Shown here: positions 36,207 through 47,490 of the stretch, in pieces | Layout: each line of letters begins with the position of its first letter | Numbering within the stretch: the stretch's first letter is position 1 | Source of the DNA: Pteria penguin | Taxonomy: Eukaryota; Mollusca; Bivalvia; Pterioida; Pteriidae | Length of the DNA: 64,000 bases | Assembly (NCBI GenBank): GCA_035048485.1 | Contig: CM068590.1 | Coordinates: forward strand, 13,748,494-13,812,493 | Reading direction: 5' to 3' | Program-made: the position numbers and the translations under genes | Notes under the pieces: generated by a model | The model's database searches: none | The model's input: only the letters and a program-made list of their open reading frames with translations | What the model was told of the DNA's origin: nothing

Positions 36207-38854
36207 TTTTCAAGCATTTAGATAATATAACCGATAAAAGTGTTGACATTTTTCAATAAGACGATCGAGTGTTCGAAGTCACACCTGAAATATTTCACCT
36301 ATATGATGCCGGCACCTGTCTTTTTTTATTTTATTTTTTTTTTGGTTATTCTTATGTCACGAACTAAACTAAAGAAACGATAGGCATTGGAACTAGGTGT
36401 GATTTCTCTCGTCTGAAGAGATTCGAACCCTGTACCCACGATCCTGGAATGAAACCCCTAAATCACAGAGTTTCGCTGTAAATATGGCACAGATCTGGCC
36501 TATAATGCCACACATTTAGCATTACGGTTCTTGTAAGAGCATTCCAAATATTTTCAGCTACATCATCGAGGCCTATAATTACATATTATTTGGTTCGAAA
36601 TTTCAAAAAGATTGTTTTCCAATGTAAGGAGAAATATGGAATCAACCTGAAAAGTTCTTTCTTAACTTAGACTTGATAATTTTCTGGAACCCCCCCCCCC
36701 CTACATTATCTTAGATACTAGATTTATTTATAAAGATTGACGTGGAAAGGAAAACACTATTCAATAAACTTGCTCATCCATGTCTTAAAATTCTCTACTT
36801 AAGAAGTAAAAGCGTTATCTAAAATCTATATGGGTATCATTTTATGGCAGAGTGTCAGGAAACATTTATTATACGAGACGAGCTTTTAATTTCCTGTTTG
36901 AAAATGAAATATTTGATGATGAAAGCGAAAGAAAAAAATCATGCTTTTAATGGCATGTCCTATTTTTTTTTCTTTCACAGGCACGCATCTGTACTAATTT
37001 AAGAATCCAAAAAGATTACATACATGTACGACCTTTTTTTCATATTTTTATTCTTTTTATTTTAAATTATTCTACGTTGTGAAACTTACTTCAAATTCAT
37101 CGATCTTTAAGAAAAGATTAGCCAAACGGATGACTACAATTTATTTGATGCTGCAAATTTATGTAGAGATACTTGTTTAAACCGTGCCCGGTGCCAAGAG
37201 ACTTCTGTTTATACCTTTGTATATGCCGAATTCGGAGGAAGAAGGTAATATCTAAACATAGAAAATTCCTTTCGGACAACTGAGATGAAATGCCAAACTG
37301 GCACTGCTGGACCACACTCTCCTCAAATGACTATTGAAAAAATATTTATGTTCTTGGAAATTTTGACAACACTACCCACTTTACCGTTTGAATAGCGAGT
37401 TAGACTCGCCTTCGGAAGGACCTGGGTAAGAACCTCAGATCGTGTCTGATTTTGGATAGATATGACACGTGTAGAAATTCATAGAGTTTATCATAGCAGG
37501 GGAGTTGAAGGCAAAGTTCAAACTATGCTGTACTATTTGCACAATTTCTCATTAGAGTGGATGGTGTATCTTTCATTTATAAGTACAGGGCTACTCAAAA
37601 TATGACATGAGAAAGACACCTTTTACTCTTGTGCATGCCACCATTTATATGCTAAAATCACCTGGTCAATGAACATTTTTGTATATTGTTTTACAGACCA
37701 CCTGTCTGAAGCCCTGAAGCTCACTGCACTGGGAGTGGGGAAGGACTGGGCGGGTCTCTATGAGCGCCTTCCTTTTGATCCGCCCCGCGACAAGCCGACA
37801 AGGAAGCATGACATAGATGGTGAGTCTGATGGTGAAAAAAAGCGTTCTGCTACATGTTAATGTCCTTCACATTTATCCAAATTAATTAATATTTCATAAT
37901 AGGAACTATTTATTTTAAAAAATCTCAAACCACAGCTACTGAAATCAATGAATAAATGATATTATATCATATCACAAATGTTAAATCCCACGCAATTGGC
38001 TAAAAGTGTATCACGTGTCATTTACTATTATCCGGTATGCGTTTCCGTTCAAGCAATACCGCGGTATTGACCAGTCAATAATATAAGAATAAACGATTTG
38101 ATTTTTCTGTGGCCTCAGCATAGCAAAGACTGAGGGAAACATTTATGGATCACTTTGTCCATGATGTGTTTGTCTGTCACGTCCATTTGTCTGTCTGTTA
38201 TACCTTATCATCTAAGCTTCCGCAGGCAACACATGCTCCTCCAACACTCTTGTTAAAGAAAAAAATATTTCGAAAGGAGGTCTTGTTCAATGAAATAAAA
38301 GAAATAGTTACTTATATACAGGGAAATATCAAGGCAGATCGACCGACGACGGGCCTGGGATTGAACAACCTATTTGATATGGCCCAAGGCGAAAGCGACC
38401 CAGTAAAAAACCCTCAGTCAGTCGATCTGTCCTCAATATAAGTAACTATTGCATAAATATTTAATAGGTTTTACATAAAAAGGAGAAGAAAACGAATATT
38501 ACTTTGCATTGTAATTGTTTGTGGGTTTTAGATAGGTAACATGATATATCATTGCTTTGGTAGACTGAGAACAAGCTAAAACTTTGTTTCCATTTTTTGG
38601 AAACAGTATCAAGGTACAAAGGTATCTGATTGGTGAACATTTCACAGTGAAAAGCGAAAATATGGTTAATATCAATGAATCGAGATAGAGAGAAATGATC
38701 AAGAAAACAAACTGGTTCGATTTCTTCGTAAATAATCAACTGAACTGATCAAATAATGTCGGGATTGAAATGCGTATAGTTTTATCAACGTAGTTCACAT
38801 TTCTGAAACTGCTAGATTCCCATTTTTATATGTGCGTTTCTTAGTCCAGAAACC

Positions 38855-38917
<63 letters not shown>

Positions 38918-40083
38918 GGTCATCTCCTGTACCCATGTCGTGATAGTCTTAAAATTCATGACGGTAAGATATCAAGTTGTGAGATATGGACAATATCGAA
39001 GTCCATGTATATGTAACAAAATCAGAAAAATTAGGCATACAAGAATATCTGAAGAAATGTGTGTGGGATATGGACAATATTGAAGTCCATGTAACAAAAT
39101 CAGAAAAATTAAGCATACAAGAATATCTGAAGAAATGTATGTGGGAGCAGGTGCTATGGAGGAGTAAGCATCTCCTGCCTCTTGTTACATCCGCCGTCGT
39201 CCCATAGTTATTACAAAATAAACTACAGCTGAAAGTCATGCAACCCCAATTAACACTCGGACCGGTCTCTCTTTGTGGGCTGTTAGTGTAGTCATTTATC
39301 CAGTGTCTTGTTGTCCCTTCAGAGCACTTCTTATTATTTCATGACCATGTAGTTTAGCATGTAAGGGATAGCACATCAAGGAATGGTTTTACCTTTTACA
39401 TACACTAAGAGATTTGTACTTGTTTGACATGCGGGTCATTATTCACCTCCTCTGATGTTATGTGATGTTACGCCTACAGTTGCACGGGACCTCGGTTTTT
39501 ACTGTCTCATCCGAAAAACAGGACGCCGGTGTGCCCACGACGGGAATCGAACCCGGGAAATCCCGGTCACCAGCCAAGTATCTCATCCATAAGCTACGCC
39601 GCCGGCTTTTGTGGCAATATGACTTTCTTTACAGTGTAAATGTGCATTCGTCTTAACTGCAGAGTTGAAAAATTTCGTTTTGTGAACACATAGTTTTGGT
39701 ATTTAGTGCGTGCGACAGTTAGCCAAAGCAGGAGATCTCTACACTGAGGACTATAAATGTCCACCATCGCGGAACGTTTCGCTTAGCACCGCAGTGACAT
39801 AGCACCGGTAAAAATAATATTTTACATGAGATAAAATTCTGATATAATATATATATTTTTATTTTGTTTTATTTAAAGTGTTTCTTACATTTTTGTATTT
39901 TCAGTTATAGATTTCAAACATAACCATACCGAATCCGATATGAGACGTGTAGCGCTACAAGGCCTGGAGAAATGGCGCCGATTGAGTAATAAAGCGTCAA
40001 CGAATGCGCTAGTGCGGACGTTAAGGAGCATCGAGAAGCAGAAAGTGGCCGACACACTGGAACGACAAGTTATCGTGAACTAG
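31400..40083 (+). CDS. Coiled-coil and death-domain protein, three exons, 540 aa
   Basis: Join 31400-32720, 37697-37819, 39905-40083 (1623 bases). Donors are GTGAGT at 32721 and 37820; acceptors are TTTTACAG and TTTTCAG; both introns are phase 1. ATG 31400 is the first Met after an in-frame TAA at 31334. Residues 1-440 (exon 1) are charged and mostly helical, with coiled coil likely at about 235-420 (EIDILEEDIEEKQHEYEKF, MKQRLKKMKNKLNKMK). Residues 441-540 (exons 2-3) form a death domain: DHLSEALKLTALGVGKDWAG, LYERLPF, IDVIDFKHNH, ALQGLEKWRRLSNKASTNAL, RTLRSIEKQKVADTLE. The GKDWxxL helix 1-2 block and the L..W......T...L..L....V...L pattern are typical. Death domains assemble signalling complexes in apoptosis and innate immunity, so an adaptor role is inferred. 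I do not recognise the N-terminal region. Exon 1 alone would read on past the donor for only eight codons (GEYIHIFR). Confidence 0.85.
33920..34170. repeat. Diverged direct repeat in intron 1 of the death-domain gene
   Basis: 'aattct.tatg.aaaatcaacctgta...gcgac.a.ctgcctta' occurs near 33931-33976 and again near 34116-34161. The part between (33990-34110) belongs to the dispersed family also seen near 1605-1690. Confidence 0.55.
34327..34698. mobile_element. MITE-like element with 14-bp terminal inverted repeats
   Basis: GACCGGATTGCAAA at 34327-34340 is exactly inverted at 34685-34698 (TTTGCAATCCGGTC). Inside, 'aaacgcaaaatgttgac' occurs twice (near 34345 and 34610), as does 'atagaccggaattgctttgca' in similar form (34392 and 34671). 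A small hairpin (accgtcaaagacggt, 34311-34325) adjoins the left end. There is no coding capacity. Confidence 0.65.
35021..35090. repeat. (CA)n microsatellite
   Basis: About 35 CA units with one interruption, in intron 1 of the death-domain gene. Confidence 0.95.
35349..35407. repeat. (TTTA)n/T-rich tract
   Basis: TTTA units followed by poly-T, in intron 1 of the death-domain gene. Confidence 0.8.
36169..36204. repeat. (GA)n microsatellite
   Basis: About 18 GA units, in intron 1 of the death-domain gene. Confidence 0.95.
36278..36480 (-). mobile_element. Degenerate SINE fragment
   Basis: 'gaaatatttcac.tatatg.tg.cgg' (36293) matches the minus-strand 3' end of the SINE at 47505, and 'gattcgaacc' near 36420 resembles an inverted B box. 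The body between is rearranged and contains a T-rich insertion. Confidence 0.4.
38859..38913. repeat. (AC)n microsatellite
   Basis: About 27 AC units in intron 2 of the death-domain gene. Confidence 0.95.
38984..39145 (+). repeat. Frame-preserving 84/78-base tandem duplication in intron 2 of the death-domain gene
   Basis: Two units, each 'tatggacaatat.gaagtcc' followed by a shared stretch ending in 'gaagaaatgt.tgtggg'. They differ by a few substitutions and a 6-base indel. In the plus frame each reads MDNIEVHV..TKSEKL.IQEYLKKC.W with no stop. No splice sites of good quality were identified around it, so it is listed as a repeat. Confidence 0.75.
39478..39606 (-). mobile_element. SINE fragment, inverted, tRNA-like head retained
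   Basis: Inverted relative to the gene. It retains 'gggaatcgaacccggg' (B box on the minus strand), 'catccgaaaaacaggac' and 'gacctcggtttttactg', all shared with the copy at 47505-47780. The 3' body and tail are missing. Confidence 0.7.
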
Positions 40084-40866
40084 TGTCCAAGAAAGATAAC
40101 TCGTACAAACGCATTTTTTTTCTTCTTGCATGTAGTTGCTATAGAAAGAGAATTCAGCATTCTGTGATAAACTTTTACTTATATTTATTGATAAATTTAT
40201 TTAACATATTGGTCAAAAGAAATCTTCTTGTCCTAGGGCAATTTATAATCATTTGCATATATTTTGTTTGTTTTGTACTGTTGTATCAGTTTGTATCTAT
40301 ATATATACATGTATATATGCATATATGCATAGAATTTTATCTTTATGTTCTGCTTAAAGTGAATTATTTAAAACATCTGATGACAGGTCATGTTCATGCG
40401 CAATGGAAACCGAGTCGTATTGACAATGAGACTTATCAGCATTACTTGGTTTGTTTATATAAGTTTCCTTGGTCAAGTCGACTCGGTTTTATTGTACATC
40501 TCTATTTTTAGCATGACACTAGAGTTATCCAGGTGGCAGAGTCAGTCGATCGTCAGAAAACGTACTGTGAAGAATCGATTTTCAGAAATTGGGCTCGGCT
40601 AAATACCTGTTCGTGTGGGGTTATAATACATAGTCAGTTTCTAATGATCAAATAGGAAAAGGAAAAGAGGTCATACAAGAACATTTATTCTCCACTAATT
40701 ATTGTTTGATATGGCTTCTGTTTTATTTTATTAGGATGGGTCTGCATTTATATAAATGTAAATTTATCGAATATTTATACTTTGTCAAGTATTGGTGTCA
40801 AAATGATCAGTAAAAAGAAAACCATTTACTGTTTAAAATATGCATAATGTCTATTTTAAACGCGAT

Positions 40867-40872
40867 AATAAA
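40867..40872 (+). promoter_or_regulatory. Possible polyadenylation signal of the death-domain gene
   Basis: AATAAA about 785 bases after the stop at 40083; the stretch 40084-40866 would be 3'UTR. Open frames within it look spurious. Confidence 0.3.
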
Positions 40873-40969
40873 AACATTTTGATGATTATTTTGAAATACT
40901 GTCATCGATGATATTGTTATAACCTCTTTTAATTAAAAAATATCCATAGCAAAAAAAAAAAAGGGGGGG

Positions 40970-41105
40970 GGGGCGCAGGCTTTGTGTAGTGGTTAAGCGC
41001 TTGACCTGCGGCGCCGACGATCCGGATTCGATTCCCGCGACATTTCATGTCGCGATATAACTGAAATATTGTTGAAAGCGACGTAAAACACCAATCAACC
41101 AATCT
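40970..41105 (+). mobile_element. Short tRNA-derived SINE
   Basis: A-box-like 'tgtgtagtggttaagcgc' and B-box-like 'ggattcgattccc', then a short body and 'gacgtaaaacaccaatcaac'. The tRNA head differs from that of the longer SINEs but the tail is of the same kind. It begins after a G-run and is about 135 bases long. Confidence 0.7.
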
Positions 41106-41971
41106 TTCTTCTGGTTGCGCCGAACTCATTGACGCTTTCATCTCTAGATAATAACGCCATGTTTCATTGTCATGATGTCATTGCATGATCGGCACTCGGA
41201 CAAAGATCGAATCATTCGGAACACCTCGTCATTTATGGAGAAAAAGGGCGAGGTCGTTTCGAATGAGATCGCATATCTGACGTATTGAATTGAAGTTTCT
41301 TATTTTTAGTCGTTTTAAATTTCACGATTACTCTTAAGTTTTAAAAGTTGTATTATCTCCGTGATTTCCCATCATTGAGGTAATTAATGGAAGTTGTTCT
41401 TATTAGTAATGATGTAACATTTGATTGGATTACCACAAAAAGTATGAGCATGCGAGTACATAATGCTTGTTCTGTTGATGCATTTTACCGTTTCTTCTGA
41501 TTCAATACATTTTTTTTCCCAAATTCTTGCATTCTTTTACATACTATCCCGCATATTCAAATGGAAAATGCCATACAAGAATTAGATACAGCATATAAAA
41601 AGTAAATTTGTTTTATTCCACGGACTTTTTTCTGCTTCATGAATGGCAAAATATTTTACGAAAAATCTTGAATTTAGCATATTGAGTAATATCTTTATTT
41701 TTATGTGGGAAAACTATGCTGTCTGACTATTTTGCATTTACCTTGCTTGTATTTATTTAAAAGAAATGTGAACAATTCATTTTGCATTTGAATAAAAACA
41801 ATGATTATAAATGTTTTGGGTTCTGTGTTATTTATTTGGATATAATATAATGAACATAGCAATAAAAATACTCTTTCTGAAAAATAATCACAAAATAGAT
41901 ACAGTTTCCGACGAAATATGAAAAGAATTAAGCAAAAATTATTCAATAGTCTTGTCACCCGCTTGCCAGGT
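41106..41971. other. Non-coding; one imperfect inverted repeat
   Basis: CATTCGGAACACCTCG (41213-41228) is nearly inverted at 41249-41265 (CGAGGTCGTTTCGAATG), a stem of about 16 bp with a 20-base loop. Nothing else was recognised. Confidence 0.5.
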
Positions 41972-42215
41972 AGTCGGTGTGGTCTCAGTGGATGAGGTGC
42001 TCAGCTAGTGACCGAAAGGTAACGAGTTCGACTCCCGTCCGTGGCCACACCGGTGTCCTGTCTTTTGGATGTGATAGTAAAAATCCGAGGCCCCGTGTCA
42101 CGGTAGACGTGGCACGTAAAAGATCCCTCAGTATTCGGATGGGTCCGTTGCAAGGGTAAAAAATTCTGGCAGTACGTAAAATAATCATGATTAGACATAA
42201 AACAATCAATCAATC
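41972..42215 (+). mobile_element. tRNA-derived SINE
   Basis: Head with A box 'tggtctcagtgg' and B box 'gagttcgactccc', then the family body ('ggccccgtgtcacggtagac', 'gtggcacgtaaaagatccct', 'gggtccgttgcaa') and a (CAAT)n tail. The 3' body is somewhat shortened. Confidence 0.85.
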
Positions 42216-43170
42216 TGAATGGCAAGTCAGTGTCAACTTGTCAAAACTTATATCAAGGAGTCAGGTATTTATATTGACTCGTCGGATATAATGTCTACTT
42301 GTCAGAAAATCATTTTAACACGTCCGATATGGGGATTTACGTCGACATGTCATATATTCGATTCTCGGGGTCGGGCTACAGTATTTTAACCTGCCTGTAA
42401 TCCTTTATAGCGAAAACAGAAAATTTTCCGAAAAATGTCCATGTCATTTATTGCTACCCTTTTCGTATTGATTCTGCTTAAGTATGAGACATGGATATTA
42501 CAAAATAATCAGTACAACCCAGCAGGTTATAGATTGAAATTTCAGAGTACTCGTGTATTTCAATGCTTGATCCAGGCCTCTGTATTTAAATGAACTGAAT
42601 GTCGATTTCTCCATGAGCCTAAGTCACCTTGACATTGATTGTATCATTCTGTACATAGGCAGATCCAGATAGTTTTCCCAGAAAAAAAGGGGGGGGGGGT
42701 TGATCCCGTCCAGCCAGGGGGTAAAGTCCGATTATTTGGTAAATTATTATTAAATCATCTGTCGACGAATTCCAGGAAGTTCCAGACTCCATTGACACCT
42801 CTCCCCCTAGATCTGTGCATCTTATTTTCGTACGGACGAGTTGTTAAGACTGGCAGTTTCAAACTTGCTCGGGCAATTTTTGTGTAAAATTTTACCATAT
42901 TCATATATTCATATTTGAGTCTGGTTATTGTCACGTGATATAAGAATCGAATCGGTGTTCCGAATGTAATAAGTTGTCCACTATTCAAAAGAATTAAACC
43001 AAGTGAAACGTTATAAACGTATAATCAAACGAATAATATAGCAAATAATAAGTATAGTTCATGATTTTACTATTTTATAAAGCTCATTTAAATATTCTGT
43101 AATATACATTGAATCAGACATGCAACAGAAAATCGTGCGATAAAATAATGTAAATAAGTTTGAAGTTAAC
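42216..43170. other. Non-coding
   Basis: No gene. Around 42658-42720 there is a G-run next to 'gcagatccag' that recalls the edges of the GGATCC-ended elements elsewhere in the window. Confidence 0.45.
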
Positions 43171-46100
43171 TCAGGTAGATTTCAACAGGTCGAATTTGGA
43201 TTGCGTCCCTTCTTCCGATGGTCCTGAAGGAGCCTGAAATAAGAACATGTAATTCAATTTTGAAACTGTTTTGGTGCGTTCAACAGGGAAATGTCATTAA
43301 AGTTTTAATACCTTCAACTACAAAAACGTTAATAACGGTTCAAAAAAAAAATTGAATGCTCTCGAAAGTGAACAAAACCTCTTTTGAACGAAAGAAATGA
43401 ATCTTTTTGAAAATAGAATGACAAACAATTAAGATATCATAGATAAAATGGTGTTGTACACAAAACGTTCGGTAACGTTTTGTCAATACATCAGTTTCGA
43501 AATACAAATTCGGACCGTCAATTTTCGGCTTTTACGTGCTCCTTGTGACGCAAGTTGAGGTAGAGGTGGGACACCGCTAGCCGTTTAGTAAAGGATTTTT
43601 CGGTGATAAGGAATTTTTTAAGTGACACTACCAACACTACTTTGCTGACTATTGTCAAAAAGAAAGCATCCTAAATGTTAATGTATAATATTTTCCCCTA
43701 TAATTTTTATAATTCTTTGTAGAAGCCAACTTTCCACCGGGATCCGGTGAAGATCTAACCTGCCGCCAAAAAGATAAATAAAGTTCACTCATGAAACCCA
43801 ATAGTTCTCAGTTTTATTTTTAAAATCTATTTGAACATACAAATATTATTATTATTCAAGTATTTGTTGATTTATTATCGTTTAAACAGAGCGGGTCATT
43901 AACTTAACACAGACCTCGAGACGGATGTAAACATGTTCCTCCCTTGCTAAGAGGGGCGCATAAAATTCGAAAAATGTCGGTCCGCATCGGTGTCTCGAAA
44001 CGTGTGTATTTAAAAAAAAATCTTTGGCAGGAAAGATAACTCTTACACTTTTTTTAATAATATTGAACGATAAGTTCAGAAAATTGTGACCATTTTCTTA
44101 TCCTAAATTCTGACATATGGCAGTACATATATATTTCCCCAACCCATCAGTCAGATGACTATGTCAACCTGTCAGAAAATTGTGCTGACATATCAGATGT
44201 AATATAATTTGTCAAAAATATGTCGGCAGATGTTGTTAGAACATCAGTCCTCAAAAATACCGGACAAGCTGGCATAAGGATTTGATAAACTGACAAAACT
44301 ATTTGACAAGTGAATGAAAAAAAGTATATCGTTATACCTGTAAGATTTCGATCAAGAGAAAATAATATTTTTGACACATCTAGCTCTATAAAGTTTAAAA
44401 ATCAACATTTAACAAACTTTTTAGGATCATAAACATCTAAATTCTTGACAAAAATAGTTACTTAGATATATATAATACAAGTTTTTCGGACACATTTGAA
44501 TTCACATTCACCTGCTTTGTACATATCCAGCTGTTTCGCATTTTGTTTTGTCGCTTTTGCGAGAATTTCCTCTGTCTATCCTCCAGTTGACGCTGTAATT
44601 TGAGGAACTTGTCGCCATAGCGATCCATCACCAGACTGTGAACAGTACTAGACCATTCATGCGCTAGAAATAATCAAATATGTGTTTAACTCTGTGACAT
44701 AATAAGGGTATGTATCTTTGCCCGATTCCAAACTAACAAAAGGAACAAATCCGTTCTTATTTGTTCCGAAAGTACTTCTAATTTCAAATTCATGTAACAC
44801 TGGTCATCCTGTAAAAGTAAGTCAACATGTGAATCTGATCTCATATACAATATATAATATTTACATATACATACAATTTCTTTACTTTGCTGAAAATCAC
44901 AATTTCACAATGGCGTTTTGGATGAGGTTGAATCGCCAACTGATATGTATTGATTTTTATGTCTTTTCATAACCTTTGATATTTTTATCAAAAGCGATTA
45001 CTTGAAAAGTATCAAAAGTTATAAAAAGACAGTAAGAATCGGTACATTTCATTTGCACAATTAATTGGATCAAGTAAAGCCATTGGAGCTATGGAATATG
45101 TCTAAGGTATACAAAGGAAAGTAATTTGCTATCTGTATAGATCTATAAGCATTGAACAATGGTATTAGAAGGAAGTTGCGAGCCTTTTTGGTTTTCAGAA
45201 TTACTTCAATTCCAGTTTATTCATTGAGAAATTTTTACATGTATCTAGTTCATGTGGCTCAGAGGATGAGGTGTTCGACTTGTGACCGAAAATTCCGGGT
45301 TCGACTCGTGTCATTGGCACTCCGGTGTTTTGTACTTCGGATGAGACAGTTAAAACCAAGGTCCCGTGTCACCGTATGCATGGCACGTAAAAGATCTCTC
45401 ACTGCTTCACGTGGGTCCGTTGCAATGGTATAGATTTTCTATGCAGTGCCTCGGACAGACACCGTCACAATATATATGAAATAATCGTTAAATGACGTAA
45501 AATAGTAATCAATTAGTCAATCAATCAATTGATCAATTGCATATTATATCTAAATTGTTATTTCATCATGAAATGGTGACAGTATTAGAAAAGAATGAAG
45601 AGACGATTTGAAAAACTAAATAGATAAAAGTACTATCTCCTGTACAATGATTGAGTGTTTTGCAAATACATTCATAGTCAGGAGGAAAAAAAGTTTCACT
45701 TTGCCTTTTCAGTGATATCTTAAAGGACACACGATTTTCAATGATAATTCAAATATGGGGATTTAACAATTTATCCAGCTTGCGAAGCTCAATCGTTTAG
45801 CTGCATGGCGCATGACTAAAAGGTCTCCAAATAAATCCCATACCGTGACAAAGGACTTAATTTCTGTGATTTACATTAGGCAGATGTTGTCACTACATGA
45901 GTGCAAAAATCTTGGTGGTACATAAAACTAGAATCGAACAAACCAAAAACTTTTTTACTTTAAATATCTAGGAGTTATCTCTCTTATGAAAGACATACAC
46001 ATAATTTAAAGTTTAAATACGATATTTTTCCTAGTCGGGGATATAAAGTTTTTACATTCAGTTACATGTAATTTAGTTTTTGTACAAGAATACCGAACTC

Positions 46101-46831
46101 TTTAATAGCGACAAGGGCAACAGGGCAAAATTTCAAGAAAGCTGTCTCAATCAACTATCGATCTCAGATCGCCTAAAACGACAAAACTCACTTTCTGTTT
46201 CGTATAATGTGCGAGCCCATAGGAATCCAGTTTGGATTTTAGAGTAGAAGCAAACTTTTAAGACGAATACAATTATTACAGTGAGAGAATTGACATTTTT
46301 CAAACCAAAATGAAATAAAAAAGAAAACCACTAAAGCACAAGATCCCTCCCACCCTCCCCCCAAAATGTATATCTCATCTTTTCTGATGACCAATTTTAA
46401 ATGAGTATGGTACACAGGTCGACAAAGTGTACTTTATGCGAAATCAGTAAAAAAAAACACAAACAAACAAACAAACAAATAAATAAATAAACAACACCTT
46501 GTGCCAAATTGTGGTAAAACTTTTCTAGGTATAATAAAGCAAGTGATAGCACCCGAGAATGTCAATATGGGAGGTCAATATTGGGGAAACAAAGTCCCCT
46601 CGAGCACCGGCTGTTGGGGGTCCTTATTTTCCCGCATTGACCTCCTAGGGAGTATTAACTTTATGATATGGCCCTGATTATGCATGATAGATGATATTTT
46701 ATTATACTGCATACAAATTTAACGTTTCCCTCGTGTATGGCCATGCATTCAGATTAAATGTTTTTCCCCCACTTACCTTTTACATCTCCAAGAGAGTGTC
46801 TTTTCTTCGAGTATCTACATTCTGTTGACAT
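43171..46831 (-). CDS. Unrecognised small gene, three exons, 89 aa
   Basis: Minus-strand join in coding order: 46831-46777, 44663-44512, 43233-43171 (55+152+63 = 270 bases). Donors are GTAAGT and GTGAAT; acceptors are TTTCTAG and TTTCAG; phases 1 and 0 agree and the frame ends in TGA 43173-43171. The protein starts MSTECRYSKKRHSLGDVK, has a basic helical middle (MDRYGDKFLKLQRQLEDRQ, then RKFSQKRQNKM) and ends APSGPSEEGTQSKFDLLKST. It has no signal peptide or membrane segment, and I do not recognise a family. In another frame the second half of exon 2 reads EEILAKATKQNAKQLDMYKA, which also looks like a natural helix, so a 1-base indel in exon 2 is possible. Intron 1 contains a SINE and a foldback element. 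Confidence 0.5.
45250..45530 (+). mobile_element. tRNA-derived SINE, near full length
   Basis: A box 'gtggctcagagg', B box 'gggttcgactcg', the family body and a 3' end with 'gacgtaaaatagtaatcaat' and a TCAA tail. It lies in intron 1 of the small minus-strand gene, in the opposite orientation. Confidence 0.85.
46540..46670. repeat. Small foldback element
   Basis: 'gggaggtcaat' (46569-46579) is inverted as 'attgacctcc' (46636-46645), with further pairing of 'gggga(a)a' and 'ttttccc' inside. It lies in intron 1 of the 89-aa gene. Confidence 0.45.
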
Positions 46832-47490
46832 TTTCAATATTGTTGTTTTTAGCACACTACCACAATATCATGAAATTTACAGTTACGAGCAAAATATACA
46901 GCCGGTATCCTAGCAACGAGTCAAGTAACTTGAAACGTCACTTATTAAAACAGAATGAAGTTTGGTTTGAATACGGAATATTCTGTCAACATTACTGAAT
47001 TTGAAAATAGAATAATGTGTACTCTAAAGTTTAATTTAAATACGTCCTAATGAAATTTTCTTCTTTACAAACCCTGGGCTTGCCTCTGACAATATGAGCA
47101 ATAGAACAACTCATAAGCAGATGTACATCTGTCACCAGGGTGAAACAAGTTCGTCTGTCTCATTTACTTCGCTTTGTGTCTTAATCAATATGATCCAGCA
47201 TCAATCGGAACATTTCGCCCATTATTCAATACTAACATAATGCTTTTTATGTGGTAAAAAGCGAGGTATTCCGACAGACCTAGCATGTGTCGATTTCAAA
47301 TTCGGTATTGATCAGAATTTGCGATGTTTACCGATGTAGACCGAAATGTTGCGTTTTTAGATATTTTTAAGGTACATTTAAGAATTCTGATTTAAAGCCA
47401 TGCATCCTTGCCATACATAGCTTAGAATTCTGAAATGTTAGAGCTTATTTTCATCAATGTTCAAGAATTGTGCACTAGCCATTGGACGTT
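46832..47490. other. Upstream region of the 89-aa gene, non-coding
   Basis: No exon recognised. It should contain the promoter of the minus-strand gene if that model is correct. Confidence 0.4.

Noticed and set aside
38145..38441. 98-codon open frame in intron 2 of the death-domain gene
   Set aside because: No recognisable domain, no splice sites of quality, and it spans an A-rich stretch that would not be expected in an exon.
40083..40602. Open frames of 142 and 70 codons after the death-domain stop
   Set aside because: They lie in the presumed 3'UTR, have no recognisable similarity and are hydrophobic by base composition.
41972..42060. Possible tRNA gene (A and B boxes)
   Set aside because: Head of a SINE: body and TCAA tail follow, and the cloverleaf is imperfect. 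The same holds at 45250, 47700, 51655 and 51845.
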